Below, piece after piece: positions 26,330-35,209 of a stretch of 64,000 nt of DNA (the stretch's first letter is position 1; the number at the start of each line of letters is the position of its first letter). Both the position numbers and the translations under genes were made by a program. Below the pieces are notes generated by a model. The model did not search any database. It worked only from the letters and a program-made list of their open reading frames with translations, and had not been told where the DNA came from. The stretch comes from an uncultured Rhodospirillaceae bacterium (GTDB lineage: Bacteria > Pseudomonadota > Alphaproteobacteria > Rhodospirillales > Rhodospirillaceae), in contig CALSLN010000001.1 of the NCBI GenBank assembly GCA_943787205.1, forward strand, positions 1-64,000, in the 5' to 3' direction.

Positions 26330-27360
26330 GTGCGAAATTTTGTAAGACCCAGTGCCGCGGCCCTTCTCGCCTGCACTCTATTCGCCATGCCCGCTGCTGC
26401 GGATACGGTGTGGAATGTTTCACTGTGGGGAAATAGTAGGGCGGTTACCGTTTCTATTGAGCACCTTGCGAAAGAAGTGGCGCGCCGCACCGATGGCGCC
26501 TTCAAGATCGATCACTCATTTTGGCGAAGCCATTTCTCCTTCTCGGGAAAATATTGATGGCATCGCGCTTGGTGCGTTTGAAGCTGCGCACATTTGTCCA
26601 TCTTATCACCCTGGCAAGACGCCGGCGTTACTAGGGCTCGAACTCCCGTTTCTCCCTTTCGATGATATTCGATCAGCGCATAGGGTTGCTCTTAAGGCTC
26701 ACCAACATCCAGTCATTGAACGAGAGTTAGGTCAGTTCAATGCCCGTGTTTTGCAGCATGTCATTGCACCTCGGTATGAGTTTATGGGGCGCGGGTGACG
26801 CACCCAAAAACCTTGAATCTTGGAAGGGTATGCGCGTGCGTGCGCCGGGTGCCATTGGAGATGGTGTGCGTGCTCTTGGCGCTCGCCCAACATCCGTTCC
26901 CGCCCCGGAAATTTACACCAGTATAGAGCGGCGGTTGTTTGATGCTGCCGCGCTTCCGTTCTCATACACGTTTGCCAGCTACCGCATTCATGAGGTGTCT
27001 GAGTGGTACACGTTCAATATGAATCTCGCGATCCCGAGCTGCGTTATTCTGGTGAGTAAAGATTCTTGGGCCGCGTTGTCCGACGAAGAGCGTGCGCTTG
27101 TCGAAGAAATTAATGCTGAAGCTTATGAGTTGCAGTTCGAGGCATTGGCCGGCGCAGACACTGAGTGGATACCAGAATTCGATGCTGGCGGTATGGAGCG
27201 CATTGTCTACGAACCTGTTGCCCTTAGCGCCTTCAAGGCTAAAACAGCAAGACCGCTATGGGATGGTTGGATTAAGAGGAATAGTCGACGTTTCGCAGCT
27301 GAAGAGTATCTGAACTTTATTCTTACAGAAGCGGAAGTGGCCAACGCGGAGGGGTCTTAA
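26330..27360 (+). pseudogene. dctP: TRAP transporter substrate-binding protein DctP, two frameshifts
   Basis: GTG 26330 begins MRNFVRPSAAALLACTLFAMPAAADTVWNVSLWG, a signal peptide and mature start. The frame breaks near 26515 and continues with NIDGIALGAFEAAHICPSYHPGKTPALLGLELPFL, breaks again near 26780 and continues APKNLESWKGMRVRAPGAIGDGVRALGARPTSVPAPEIYTSIERRLFDAA, with the Arg-containing ligand clamp (KGMRVRAPG) of DctP proteins. The C-terminus ends at 27360. It would bind an organic acid in the periplasm for the DctQM carrier. Confidence 0.85.
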
Positions 27361-27363
27361 CGC

Positions 27364-27776
27364 GTGCCTCGAACGGCAATTGGACCGCAGGGATTCCTTC
27401 CAGACGGCACGCCGAACCCCATTAGTCCGGCCGTGCGGGCAGGTGATTTTATTTTTATCTCTGGGCTGTTGCCGAAGAGGCGACTGACGGCCAAATGGTC
27501 GCCGGCGATATTACGAGTCCAAACCAACGCCGTTATGGATCGGCTCCTATGAAGTGTATTGGAAAGCGCCGGACTGTGGTTTCTCAGATGTCCGTGAAAT
27601 GCTCTGGTCTGGTTGACCGATGCGGATGACTTCAAGGCGTTTAATGCATCGTTTGCGCATTCTTACTTTGACTGTGATTCCCCTCCAGCCCGCTCGGCCG
27701 TGTACGTTCAGATTTATTGCTGCCTGGTGCAAAGTTGGAACTCGAGGCGACCTGCTATAAGCCACTTAGTGGCTAA
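27364..27776 (+). pseudogene. RidA/YjgF family protein, several frameshifts
   Basis: GTG 27364 starts PRTAIGPQGFLPDGTPNPISPAVRAGDFIFISGLLP. After a shift the text reads EEATDGQMVAGDITS, then QTNAVMDRL, then pieces with FSDVREM, WLTDADDFKAFNASFAHSYF, PPARSAVYVQI and LLPGAKLELEATCYKPLSG with a TAA at 27776. RidA proteins hydrolyse reactive enamine/imine intermediates; the Arg of the PPARSAV motif binds the carboxylate. At least five indels lie in about 400 bases, the densest in the window. The gene lies between dctP and dctQ. Confidence 0.8.
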
Positions 27777-27876
27777 GGCATCACGTCTGTAACAGCTCAC
27801 GGTCCAACGTGGAGTAATGTCTTTAGCTTGCAGTGCAAGTCTACTGCTTAGATTATTTTCGATAAGGTTTCTTAAG

Positions 27877-28511
27877 GTGTCGAACCAACAGTCAGTCCCG
27901 ATTATTCTAGAACGCGTACATTCTATATGGTGCCGCATCGAAGATGCCTGCGCCTATGTCGCTGCTGTTTGATTGCTGTCGCAATGACGCTCACTGTTGT
28001 TGAGGTTCTAAGTCGCAAACTGCTCAATGCGCCGCTACCCGGCATTATCGACATGTTCAATTTGGGTATGGCCGCAGTCGCTTTTCTCGGCGCCTCACAA
28101 TGCCAACGCATGGGTGGGCATGTGCGCATGGAGATGGTTGTTAGGCGATTGTCCGGTCGGACTCTGTGGTTTGTTGAATCCATGACCACGTTGGTGGCCT
28201 TTGGCTTTGTCAGTGCGGTTGGGTTAGCCAGTGTGGATGGTGTTGTTCGCGCCTACCGCGTTGGGGACGCAACGATGGATTTGTTGCTCCCGGTCTGGCC
28301 ATCGAAAGCTCTCATTAGTGTCGCTCTTGCCGTGCTTTCTGTGCGCTTGGCTTTGCAACTCTTCGACTCTTTACGGCTGATGATTGATCCAGATGGGCAG
28401 CCTATCGCTGCCTTACCGGTGGTCTCTGTGGAAGAGCTTGCACGCGAAGAGATTGATGACGTGATTGGAAAGATCGAACCGGAGACTGTTGGGTCGGAGG
28501 GCCGGTCATGA
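27877..28511 (+). pseudogene. dctQ: TRAP transporter small permease DctQ, one frameshift near the start
   Basis: GTG 27877 opens SNQQSVPIILERVHSIWCRIEDACAYVAAV, which runs into a stop at about 27971; one base earlier in register the protein continues LIAVAMTLTVVEVLSRKLLNAPLPGIIDMFNLGMAAVAFLGASQCQRMGGHVRMEM, the DctQ signature with four membrane segments. The C-terminal part is polar (VSVEELAREEIDDVIGKIEPE). This is the last visible frameshift of the block. It overlaps dctM by four bases. The subunit joins the large permease in the inner membrane. Confidence 0.85.
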
Positions 28512-29830
28512 CGGCTGACCCATTCCTGACTGGGCTTGCGGGCCTCTTAGCTCTTGCTGTTCTTGTTGTTGCAGGTATGCGCGTGGCGTGGGCTGCCGGT
28601 GTCGTTGGCCTTGGCGGCTTGGTTTTTCTTCGAGGCTGGGACCCTGCCGTTGGCCTCACCGGTTTGCTGACCTATGCGGAAACGGCGCGTTACTCTCTTT
28701 CTGTATTACCGATGTTTATTCTCATTGGGCTTCTCGCGTTTCATGCCGGGCTGACCCAAAAAGCATTCGCCGCGGCACGCGCTTGGGCGGGGCGACTCCC
28801 GGGCGGACTTGCTGTTGCAACCGTATTTGCGACAGCTGGATTTGCGGCGGTCTCTGGCGCAAGCACGGCAACAGCCGCGGTATTCACCCGTGTTTCAGTG
28901 CCTGAAATGTTGAAAGCGGGCTACGACCCCCGTCTCGCGGCCGGCGTCGTCGCTGCGGGTGGGACGCTTGCATCACTGATCCCACCGAGTGCCATTTTGG
29001 TTCTCTATGGCATTATCGTTGAGGAATCGGTGGGAGCGCTTTTGCTAGCCGGTTTTGTGCCCGGTGTTCTGTCAGCGATTTTGTACGCGGGTTTTATTGT
29101 GTTGCGCGTCAAAATATCACCAGAGCTTGGGCCTGCGTCGACCGAAGCGATTCCCATTCTCGAGAAATTTAAGGCTCTAGGTCAGGCTTGGGGCATTATT
29201 TCCGTCATCGGTATCGTCATTGTCGGGCTCTATACTGGCTGGATGACACCCACGGAGGTTGGGGGAGTCGGTGCTGCGCTTGTGTTGATGATGGCTCTCT
29301 CAAATCGTAGCACCCACAAAAAACAGATCGTCGAAGCGTTCGTTGATACGGCGCGCTTAACAGCGATGGTGCTGGCTATTGTCTGGTGCGTTTTGGTGTT
29401 CGTTCGGTTTCTCGGCTTCACGGGCTTGCCAGGCATGCTGGCCGATTGGATTGGTAATCTAGAGGTTCCCCGTTTGGTTATTCTCTTAGCCATTCTCGCG
29501 ACCTATATGATTCTGGGCATGTTCCTTGATGGCCTAGGGATGCTGCTACTGACTATGCCTGTTGTTTATCCGGTCATCTTATCGCTCGGCTATGACCCCA
29601 TTTGGTTTGGCATCCTCGTCGTTAAGATGATCGAGATTGGCTTGGTCACCCCTCCAATCGGGCTCAATTGTTTTATCGTGAACGGGGTGAGGCCGGATAT
29701 AAGCTTGGAAACAGTTTTTCGCGGTGTTGGTCCATTTGTGATCATGGATTTGCTCACGGTTGCTATACTCATTGCTTGGCCAGAGATTGTATTATGGCTG
29801 CCACGAACAATGAATATGGGTGGATATTGA
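28508..29830 (+). CDS. dctM: TRAP transporter large permease DctM
   Basis: 440 aa, intact, with a four-base overlap with dctQ. Around twelve to thirteen hydrophobic segments. Family motifs: LPMFILIGLLAFHAGLTQKAF, AATGFAAVSGASTATAA-like region (ATAGFAAVSGASTATAAVFTRVSVPEMLKAGYD) and AAGGTLASLIPPSAILVLYGI, then GMFLDGLGMLLLTMPVVYPV and IGLVTPPIGLNCFIVNG. DctM drives sodium- or proton-coupled import of the ligand delivered by DctP. Substrates of TRAP systems are mostly carboxylates. Confidence 0.93.
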   Translation: MTADPFLTGLAGLLALAVLVVAGMRVAWAAGVVGLGGLVFLRGWDPAVGLTGLLTYAETARYSLSVLPMFILIGLLAFHAGLTQKAFAAARAWAGRLPGGLAVATVFATAGFAAVSGASTATAAVFTRVSVPEMLKAGYDPRLAAGVVAAGGTLASLIPPSAILVLYGIIVEESVGALLLAGFVPGVLSAILYAGFIVLRVKISPELGPASTEAIPILEKFKALGQAWGIISVIGIVIVGLYTGWMTPTEVGGVGAALVLMMALSNRSTHKKQIVEAFVDTARLTAMVLAIVWCVLVFVRFLGFTGLPGMLADWIGNLEVPRLVILLAILATYMILGMFLDGLGMLLLTMPVVYPVILSLGYDPIWFGILVVKMIEIGLVTPPIGLNCFIVNGVRPDISLETVFRGVGPFVIMDLLTVAILIAWPEIVLWLPRTMNMGGY

Positions 29831-29864
29831 TCGACCCCTAATTTTAGAAGGTTCATGACGACCG

Positions 29865-30704
29865 ATGAAGTTCGTTTCTTATGAGTACAATGAGGGCGTG
29901 AAGTTCGGTGCTGTCATCGATGATGGCATCATTGATCTGTCCGATGCTGGTCCAAGCCTTAAGGCTGTTTTGGGAACGGGCCCTCTCGACAACTTGATTA
30001 AAGTTGCCGAGACGCGATCTCCAACAGTCGATCTTGACCATGTAATTCTGCATCAGGTTATTCCTGACACTGACCGCATTATCTGTGTTGGTAAAAATTA
30101 CAAAGACCACGCCAAAGAGATGGGCGGCGAAGTGGCGGCCAATCCAAATTTATTTATGCGGACGGCCCAGTCTGTCGTTGGTCATCAGCAATCGGTCATC
30201 ATGCCTAGGATTTCAGAGCAATATGATTTCGAAGGTGAGTTGGCCGTCGTGATTGGTCGGGGCGGCCGACATATTGATGTTGATCGGGCGCTGGAGCATG
30301 TCGCTGGGTACACCTGTTTTCTGGATGGCTCCGTGCGAGATTATCAGAAGCACTCTTTTACTGCTGGAAAGAACTTTGATTCGTCAGGGGCGTGTGGGCC
30401 GTGGTTGGTTCCGGCGCGTGAAATCCCAGACCCGCAAAACTTGCACCTTACGACCCGTATCAATGGCGAAGTTATGCAAGATGCATCTACCCAGGACATG
30501 ATTTTCACAGTCCCTTTTCTTATTGCTTATATCTCTGGGTTTACACATCTCGAACCAGGGGATGTGCTCGCAACCGGCACGCCGGCTGGTGTTGGTGCGG
30601 GGCGTACACCGCCCCTTTGGCTCGGGCCAGGTGATTCAATTGACATTGAAATTGAGAACGTTGGAACGTTGTCCAACACGGTCAAAGCGGAGGCGGAAGT
30701 CTGA
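29865..30704 (+). CDS. Fumarylacetoacetate hydrolase family protein
   Basis: 279 aa. The FAH C-terminal domain is complete: IICVGKNYKDHAKEMGGE, PNLFMRTAQSVVGHQQSVIMP, YDFEGELAVVIGRGGRHI with the metal-binding Glu pair, GYTCFLDGSVRDYQ, GKNFDSSGACGPWLV, TRINGEVMQDASTQDMIF and HLEPGDVLATGTPAGVGAG. Members hydrolyse C-C bonds of acylpyruvates, decarboxylate oxaloacetate or isomerise homoprotocatechuate intermediates. The gene follows the TRAP genes by 34 bases and the OppA-like gene overlaps its stop, so it is part of this cluster and probably works on the imported compound. Confidence 0.92.
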   Translation: MKFVSYEYNEGVKFGAVIDDGIIDLSDAGPSLKAVLGTGPLDNLIKVAETRSPTVDLDHVILHQVIPDTDRIICVGKNYKDHAKEMGGEVAANPNLFMRTAQSVVGHQQSVIMPRISEQYDFEGELAVVIGRGGRHIDVDRALEHVAGYTCFLDGSVRDYQKHSFTAGKNFDSSGACGPWLVPAREIPDPQNLHLTTRINGEVMQDASTQDMIFTVPFLIAYISGFTHLEPGDVLATGTPAGVGAGRTPPLWLGPGDSIDIEIENVGTLSNTVKAEAEV

Positions 30705-30712
30705 TTTTCCGA

Positions 30713-32260
30713 TTGCTCATCGGGATATTGGTTGCCGGTACGACGGTTGGCTTTTCTGTTTGTGCGTCTGCAGATGATATTACGGTCTATACCGCTGCCA
30801 GCTTGACCAAGCTCGATCCTCATTACGCAGAAACGTCTTCTGAGCATGCGCTCGTTAACGCGCTACATTTCGGACTCACCACCTATGATGATGGTGGGGT
30901 TTTAGGTCCGGGCTTGGCCGAAAGCTGGGTGATTTCAGACAATGGTCGTTTCTACACGTTCACCCTTAAGTCCGGTTTAACCTGGTCAAATGGCCGGGCC
31001 TTAAAAGCAGAAGACGTAGTTGCTGGATTTAAGCGCGCTTTGAATCCAACCAAACGAACACCGTTTGCTGCAAAGCTATTCGACATTAAAAATGCGGAAG
31101 CATTTCACGATGGGCTTTTGGAACCTGATCAGGTGTTGGGAGTGGGTGCGCCAGATCCACGCACCGTCACAGTCTCTCTGGAGCAGCGTAACGTTGAATT
31201 TTTGAGTGTGCTTGCCCACCCGGTAGCGATGCCTGCGCCGGCAAATGATCTGGAGGCCATTTCGGACGGTAGATTGTCTTCGGGCCCATTCGTCGTCGGG
31301 ACCCATAGCGCTGGGGCCGTTGTGCTGTTGGCGCGAAATGGCGATACCCGGCTGAGGTTTCGTGTCGTGGACTCTATTGATCAGGCTTGGCGAGAATCCT
31401 CCCAAGTCGATGCTTTCGTCACGTCGTCCTTTCCATTTATCGTCGCGCCTAACGTCGGTGCTCAAGCGGCTGATATTCAGTTTGATGGTGGTGATGCACT
31501 CTATGCATACGTTGTGAATACAGCCAAAGCCCCCCTCGATACGCTAGAAGCCCGCCATGCTTTGGCTATGGCGATTAACCGCACCGAGATGTTGGAGCGC
31601 GTGTCTGTACCGCGTGCCAGTGTTGCGACCCGGTTTGTGCCGCCGTCGGCAATGACTTACGAGCAGCCGTATCGAACCCCGTTTGCAGAACTCACGTTTG
31701 AAGAACGGGAAGCTGTCGCCGCCGCTCTTTTGTCTGAACAAGGGTACGGAATTGAGAACCGGTTTACGGTGCGGCTTCGCGTTCCAGCGGGAGATGTCCA
31801 TTCTGATATCGCTGCGGTGGTTTCCGAAATGTGGGCGAGGTCTGGGATCGATACAGAGATCATCACCGCTTCAATGCCAGACCATTGGCGTGCATTGTCT
31901 GAGGGTGATTTCGACGTTGCTTTTGCGACATGGCCCGGTCGACGTGATTCGCCAAAGAATTTTCTTGAGCCACTAAGCCGCACGGCAGGGCCATGGAATT
32001 GGGCGCGTTATGATTTTCAAGGATTCAACACTTATCTTGCGCGCGCTTCGGGAAGTGAGAAGTTGGAGACGCAGGCCAATCAATACCGTGAGGCTGAGAA
32101 AGCCCTAATTGAGGATCAGGCTTTGCTTGCGCTGTTTTTCTATCAACCCCTAGCTCTGGTCTCATCGGAGATTCGAGGATGGCAAAAAAATAGGTCGGGC
32201 ATTCACCCTTTAACGGGCCTAACGCTTTCGACTTCTGCCAAAAGAAAAAGTAAATTCTGA
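30713..32260 (+). CDS. Peptide/oligopeptide-type ABC transporter substrate-binding protein
   Basis: About 515 aa, SBP family 5: SLTKLDPHYAETSSEHALVNALHFGLTTYD, GPGLAESWVISDNGRFYTFTLKSGLTWSNG, ARHALAMAINRTEML and the C-terminal domain FAELTFEEREAVAAALLSEQGYG. The first canonical start is TTG 30713, but it lies 19 bases from GGAGG and gives a signal peptide without a positive charge. An ATT at 30704 overlaps the FAH stop as TGATT, lies ten bases from GGAGG, and adds MIFR with the expected arginine; that unusual start is likely. The signal peptide would then end VCASA. Its permease and ATPase genes follow in order, so it delivers the ligand to them in the periplasm. Confidence 0.9.
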   Translation: MLIGILVAGTTVGFSVCASADDITVYTAASLTKLDPHYAETSSEHALVNALHFGLTTYDDGGVLGPGLAESWVISDNGRFYTFTLKSGLTWSNGRALKAEDVVAGFKRALNPTKRTPFAAKLFDIKNAEAFHDGLLEPDQVLGVGAPDPRTVTVSLEQRNVEFLSVLAHPVAMPAPANDLEAISDGRLSSGPFVVGTHSAGAVVLLARNGDTRLRFRVVDSIDQAWRESSQVDAFVTSSFPFIVAPNVGAQAADIQFDGGDALYAYVVNTAKAPLDTLEARHALAMAINRTEMLERVSVPRASVATRFVPPSAMTYEQPYRTPFAELTFEEREAVAAALLSEQGYGIENRFTVRLRVPAGDVHSDIAAVVSEMWARSGIDTEIITASMPDHWRALSEGDFDVAFATWPGRRDSPKNFLEPLSRTAGPWNWARYDFQGFNTYLARASGSEKLETQANQYREAEKALIEDQALLALFFYQPLALVSSEIRGWQKNRSGIHPLTGLTLSTSAKRKSKF

Positions 32261-32362
32261 GTTAGATTATACTGCCCTTCCGGGTCTGGCGTGCCGCCTA
32301 GGACCCCGGTATGGTCTTGGACGCCTTTCAGCAACGCACTTGAACGGAACTCTTGCCAGTCT

Positions 32363-33298
32363 ATGTGGGCTTATTTTACGCGCCGTCTCATCATTGCCAT
32401 CCCCACCCTTTGGGTGGTGATTACGGTCGCGTTTTTTCTCATGCGACTCGCGCCGGGCGGTCCGTTTGATCAGGAAGCGCCGTTACCACCGGAGATCATG
32501 GCGAACTTAAAAGCGGCCTATGGCTTGGATCAGCCACTGTGGTGGCAGTATTTTAATTACCTAGGCAACTTGCTCCAAGGCGACTTTGGGCCTTCATTTA
32601 AATACAAAGATTTCTCTGTGACGGAATTGATCGGCCAAGGCTTCCCGGTCAGCATCCAGAACGGTGCAGCAGCGTTGTTCATTGCTATTCTGTTCGGCAT
32701 TCCACTTGGGACTATGGCGGCGCTCCGGCAGAACACAGGCGCAGACCATGCGGCGATGACCGTTGCCATGACTGGGATCGTGGTTCCTAATTTTGTGGTT
32801 GGCCCATTACTGGCGTTGATCTTTGGGATCTATCTTAGGGACACCATGTTCGCGTTGCCGGTTGCCGGCTGGAACAATGGCGCCTTCCCGAATCGAATAT
32901 TGCCGGTGATTTGTCTGGCCCTGCCGTTCATTGCTTATATTGCGCGAATTACGCGGGCCAGTTTGATTGAAACACTGAGAACAAATTATGTGCGAACGGC
33001 GCGCGCTAAAGGCCTACCGTTTCGCATGGTCATTTTGCGGCACGCGTTTAAGAGCGCCATGATACCGGTGGTGACGTACTTAGGGCCGGCAACTGTATTT
33101 TTGCTAACTGGTTCGATGGTGATTGAAACCATTTTTGGATTGCCGGGGATTGGGCGGTACTTCGTGCAAGGCGCCCTGAACCGCGATTACACTCTAGTTA
33201 TGGGCGTGACTATTCTTGCGGCGTCGATGGTTATCTTTATCAACCTACTTGTCGATATGACCTATGCCTGGCTTGACCCTAAGGTGCGCTATGAGTGA
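32363..33298 (+). CDS. ABC transporter permease, OppB/DppB type
   Basis: 311 aa from ATG 32363; the frame extends to 32291 but the extension is not family-like. Start MWAYFTRRLIIAIPTLWVVITVAFFLMRLAPGGPFD is the typical DppB N-terminus, with GLDQPLWWQYFNYLGNLLQGDFGPS and the EAA motif RTNYVRTARAKGLPFRMVILRHAFKSAMIPVVT. Six membrane segments. It forms the channel with the OppC-type permease, whose start overlaps its stop by eight bases. Confidence 0.93.
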   Translation: MWAYFTRRLIIAIPTLWVVITVAFFLMRLAPGGPFDQEAPLPPEIMANLKAAYGLDQPLWWQYFNYLGNLLQGDFGPSFKYKDFSVTELIGQGFPVSIQNGAAALFIAILFGIPLGTMAALRQNTGADHAAMTVAMTGIVVPNFVVGPLLALIFGIYLRDTMFALPVAGWNNGAFPNRILPVICLALPFIAYIARITRASLIETLRTNYVRTARAKGLPFRMVILRHAFKSAMIPVVTYLGPATVFLLTGSMVIETIFGLPGIGRYFVQGALNRDYTLVMGVTILAASMVIFINLLVDMTYAWLDPKVRYE

Positions 33299-34229
33299 CG
33301 CGCCAATGAATGAACGTCGTTCAGGTGCCAACCTGAGTGTTCCGAACGCGGACGCTTTGGATAAGGCAGCGGACGTTGAGGGCCGTAGTTTATGGCAGGA
33401 CGCGTTTCGTCGCCTACAAGCGAATCGCGCGGCGATGATCAGTGCGATTGTTCTTATTGTTTTGGCCTTTATTTGTTTTGTCGGCCCCGCTTTTGTTCCG
33501 TGGTCGTATGAAGAAATCGATTGGGATATTCTTGAAGCTACGCCACCAAATTTTGAAACCGGTCATTACCTCGGAACAGACTCGTTAGGCCGTGACCTGT
33601 TAGCCCGTATTCTTCAAGGCGGGCAGGTTTCATTCCTGGTCGGCATCTTAGCCACGTCGGTTGCGTTGGTTATCGGTGTTGCGGTTGGCGCCACTGCTGG
33701 GTTTATGGGCGGTCGTGTCGACCAGTTTCTGATGCGCTTCGTTGACGTCATGTATGCCGTGCCGCTGATGTTTTTTATTATTATTCTAATGGTCGTCTTC
33801 GGGCGGAATTTCTATCTCATGTTTTTGGCCATCGGTTTTGTCGAATGGCTAACCATGTCGCGTATTGTTCGCGGTCAGACGCTCACGCTTAAGAACAAAG
33901 AGTTTATTGAAGCCGCACGGGCATCGGGTGGCTCAACAGCAAGCATTATTTTGCGCCATATTGTTCCCAATGTTCTCGGTGTTGTTATTGTCTATGTGAC
34001 TCTGACCATCCCGCAGGTCATCTTGCTGGAAAGCTTTCTCAGCTTCCTCGGGCTTGGGGTGCAGCCGCCGATGACCAGTTGGGGCGCACTGATCGCTGAG
34101 GGTGCGCAAGAAATGGAAATCACACCGCGCACACTTATTCTTCCTGCCGTGTGTCTATCAACCACTCTGTTTTGCTTTAATTTCCTGGGCGATGGTCTGC
34201 GAGACGCGCTCGATCCGAAAGATCGTTAA
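33291..34229 (+). CDS. ABC transporter permease, OppC/DppC type
   Basis: 312 aa from ATG 33291, overlapping the OppB stop by eight bases. A polar N-terminal tail of about 45 residues precedes the first membrane segment (MISAIVLIVLAFICFVGPAFVPW), then YLGTDSLGRDLLARILQGGQVSFLVG, typical of DppC, and the EAA motif IEAARASGGSTASIILRHIVPNVLGVVIV with SFLSFLGLGVQPPMTSWGALIAEG near the C-terminus. Second half of the inner-membrane channel. Confidence 0.93.
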   Translation: MSDAPMNERRSGANLSVPNADALDKAADVEGRSLWQDAFRRLQANRAAMISAIVLIVLAFICFVGPAFVPWSYEEIDWDILEATPPNFETGHYLGTDSLGRDLLARILQGGQVSFLVGILATSVALVIGVAVGATAGFMGGRVDQFLMRFVDVMYAVPLMFFIIILMVVFGRNFYLMFLAIGFVEWLTMSRIVRGQTLTLKNKEFIEAARASGGSTASIILRHIVPNVLGVVIVYVTLTIPQVILLESFLSFLGLGVQPPMTSWGALIAEGAQEMEITPRTLILPAVCLSTTLFCFNFLGDGLRDALDPKDR

Positions 34230-34234
34230 GTTCT

Positions 34235-35209
34235 ATGACTTCAGTGCTTGAGATAGATGGCCTTACGGTCTCCTTTTCCACGCCCGATGGCGACGTGTCT
34301 GCGGTAAGCGATGTGTCTTTGTCAGTTGAAGCGGGTGAGTGTCTTGGGCTTGTTGGGGAATCTGGTTCAGGAAAAAGCCAAACTTTTATGGCGGCGATGG
34401 GTTTGTTGGCTGACAACGGAACCGCAACCGGAGAAATTCGGCTTGATGGCATCGACTTACTGTCGGCGAATGAAAAGAAGCTAAATACGTTGCGCGGTGA
34501 ACGGATCGCGATGATTTTTCAAGACCCGATGACGTCGCTGACGCCGCATATGAAAATTGGCCGTCAATTGTCTGAAGTTTTAATTGAGCACCAAAAAGTT
34601 GATGCCCGGACTGGCCGAGCGCGGGCGCTAGATATGCTAAACCGTGTCCACATTCCTGAGGCAGAACGACGCCTCGATATGTATCCCCATGAACTGTCGG
34701 GCGGACTCCGCCAGCGGGTCATGATCGCTATGGCCTTGATGTGTGAGCCCGAAGTGATTGTCGCTGATGAACCGACGACTGCGTTAGACGTGACGGTTCA
34801 GGCTCAAATCCTTGATTTGCTCGCGGAGGTCAAAGACAACCTTGATGCGGCGATCGTCCTGATTACACATGATTTGGGTGTTGTCGCTGGCTTGGCTGAT
34901 CGTGTTGCTGTGATGTATGCCGGACGGATCGTTGAGCAAGGTACTGTCGGCGATATTTTCGCGTTACCGGCCCACCCGTATACGCAAGGCTTGTTGGCCT
35001 GCACCCCCCGCTTGGATGTCGAAACCGAAGCGCTTGTTACGATTTCCGGGCAGCCGCCAAACCTACAGAACCTTCCGTCGGGTTGTAGTTTTCATCCGCG
35101 GTGCAAGTATGTGGTCGACCAATGCAAATCAGAGCGGCCAGCGCTTGAGGCCATGGATAACGGCCACATAAGAGCGTGTTTTCGACCTCATGTGGAGGTC
35201 GCGCAATGA
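34235..35209 (+). CDS. ABC transporter ATP-binding protein, OppD type
   Basis: 324 aa. Walker A GLVGESGSGKSQTF, Q-loop MIFQDPMTSLTPHMKIG, signature LSGGLRQRVMIAMAL, Walker B EVIVADEPTTALD, H-loop VLITHDLGVVAGLAD. The C-terminal oligopeptide-transporter extension includes LPSGCSFHPRCKYVVDQCKSERP with four cysteines that can bind an Fe-S cluster in related Opp/Dpp ATPases. Five bases separate it from OppC and its stop overlaps the OppF start. Confidence 0.93.
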   Translation: MTSVLEIDGLTVSFSTPDGDVSAVSDVSLSVEAGECLGLVGESGSGKSQTFMAAMGLLADNGTATGEIRLDGIDLLSANEKKLNTLRGERIAMIFQDPMTSLTPHMKIGRQLSEVLIEHQKVDARTGRARALDMLNRVHIPEAERRLDMYPHELSGGLRQRVMIAMALMCEPEVIVADEPTTALDVTVQAQILDLLAEVKDNLDAAIVLITHDLGVVAGLADRVAVMYAGRIVEQGTVGDIFALPAHPYTQGLLACTPRLDVETEALVTISGQPPNLQNLPSGCSFHPRCKYVVDQCKSERPALEAMDNGHIRACFRPHVEVAQ

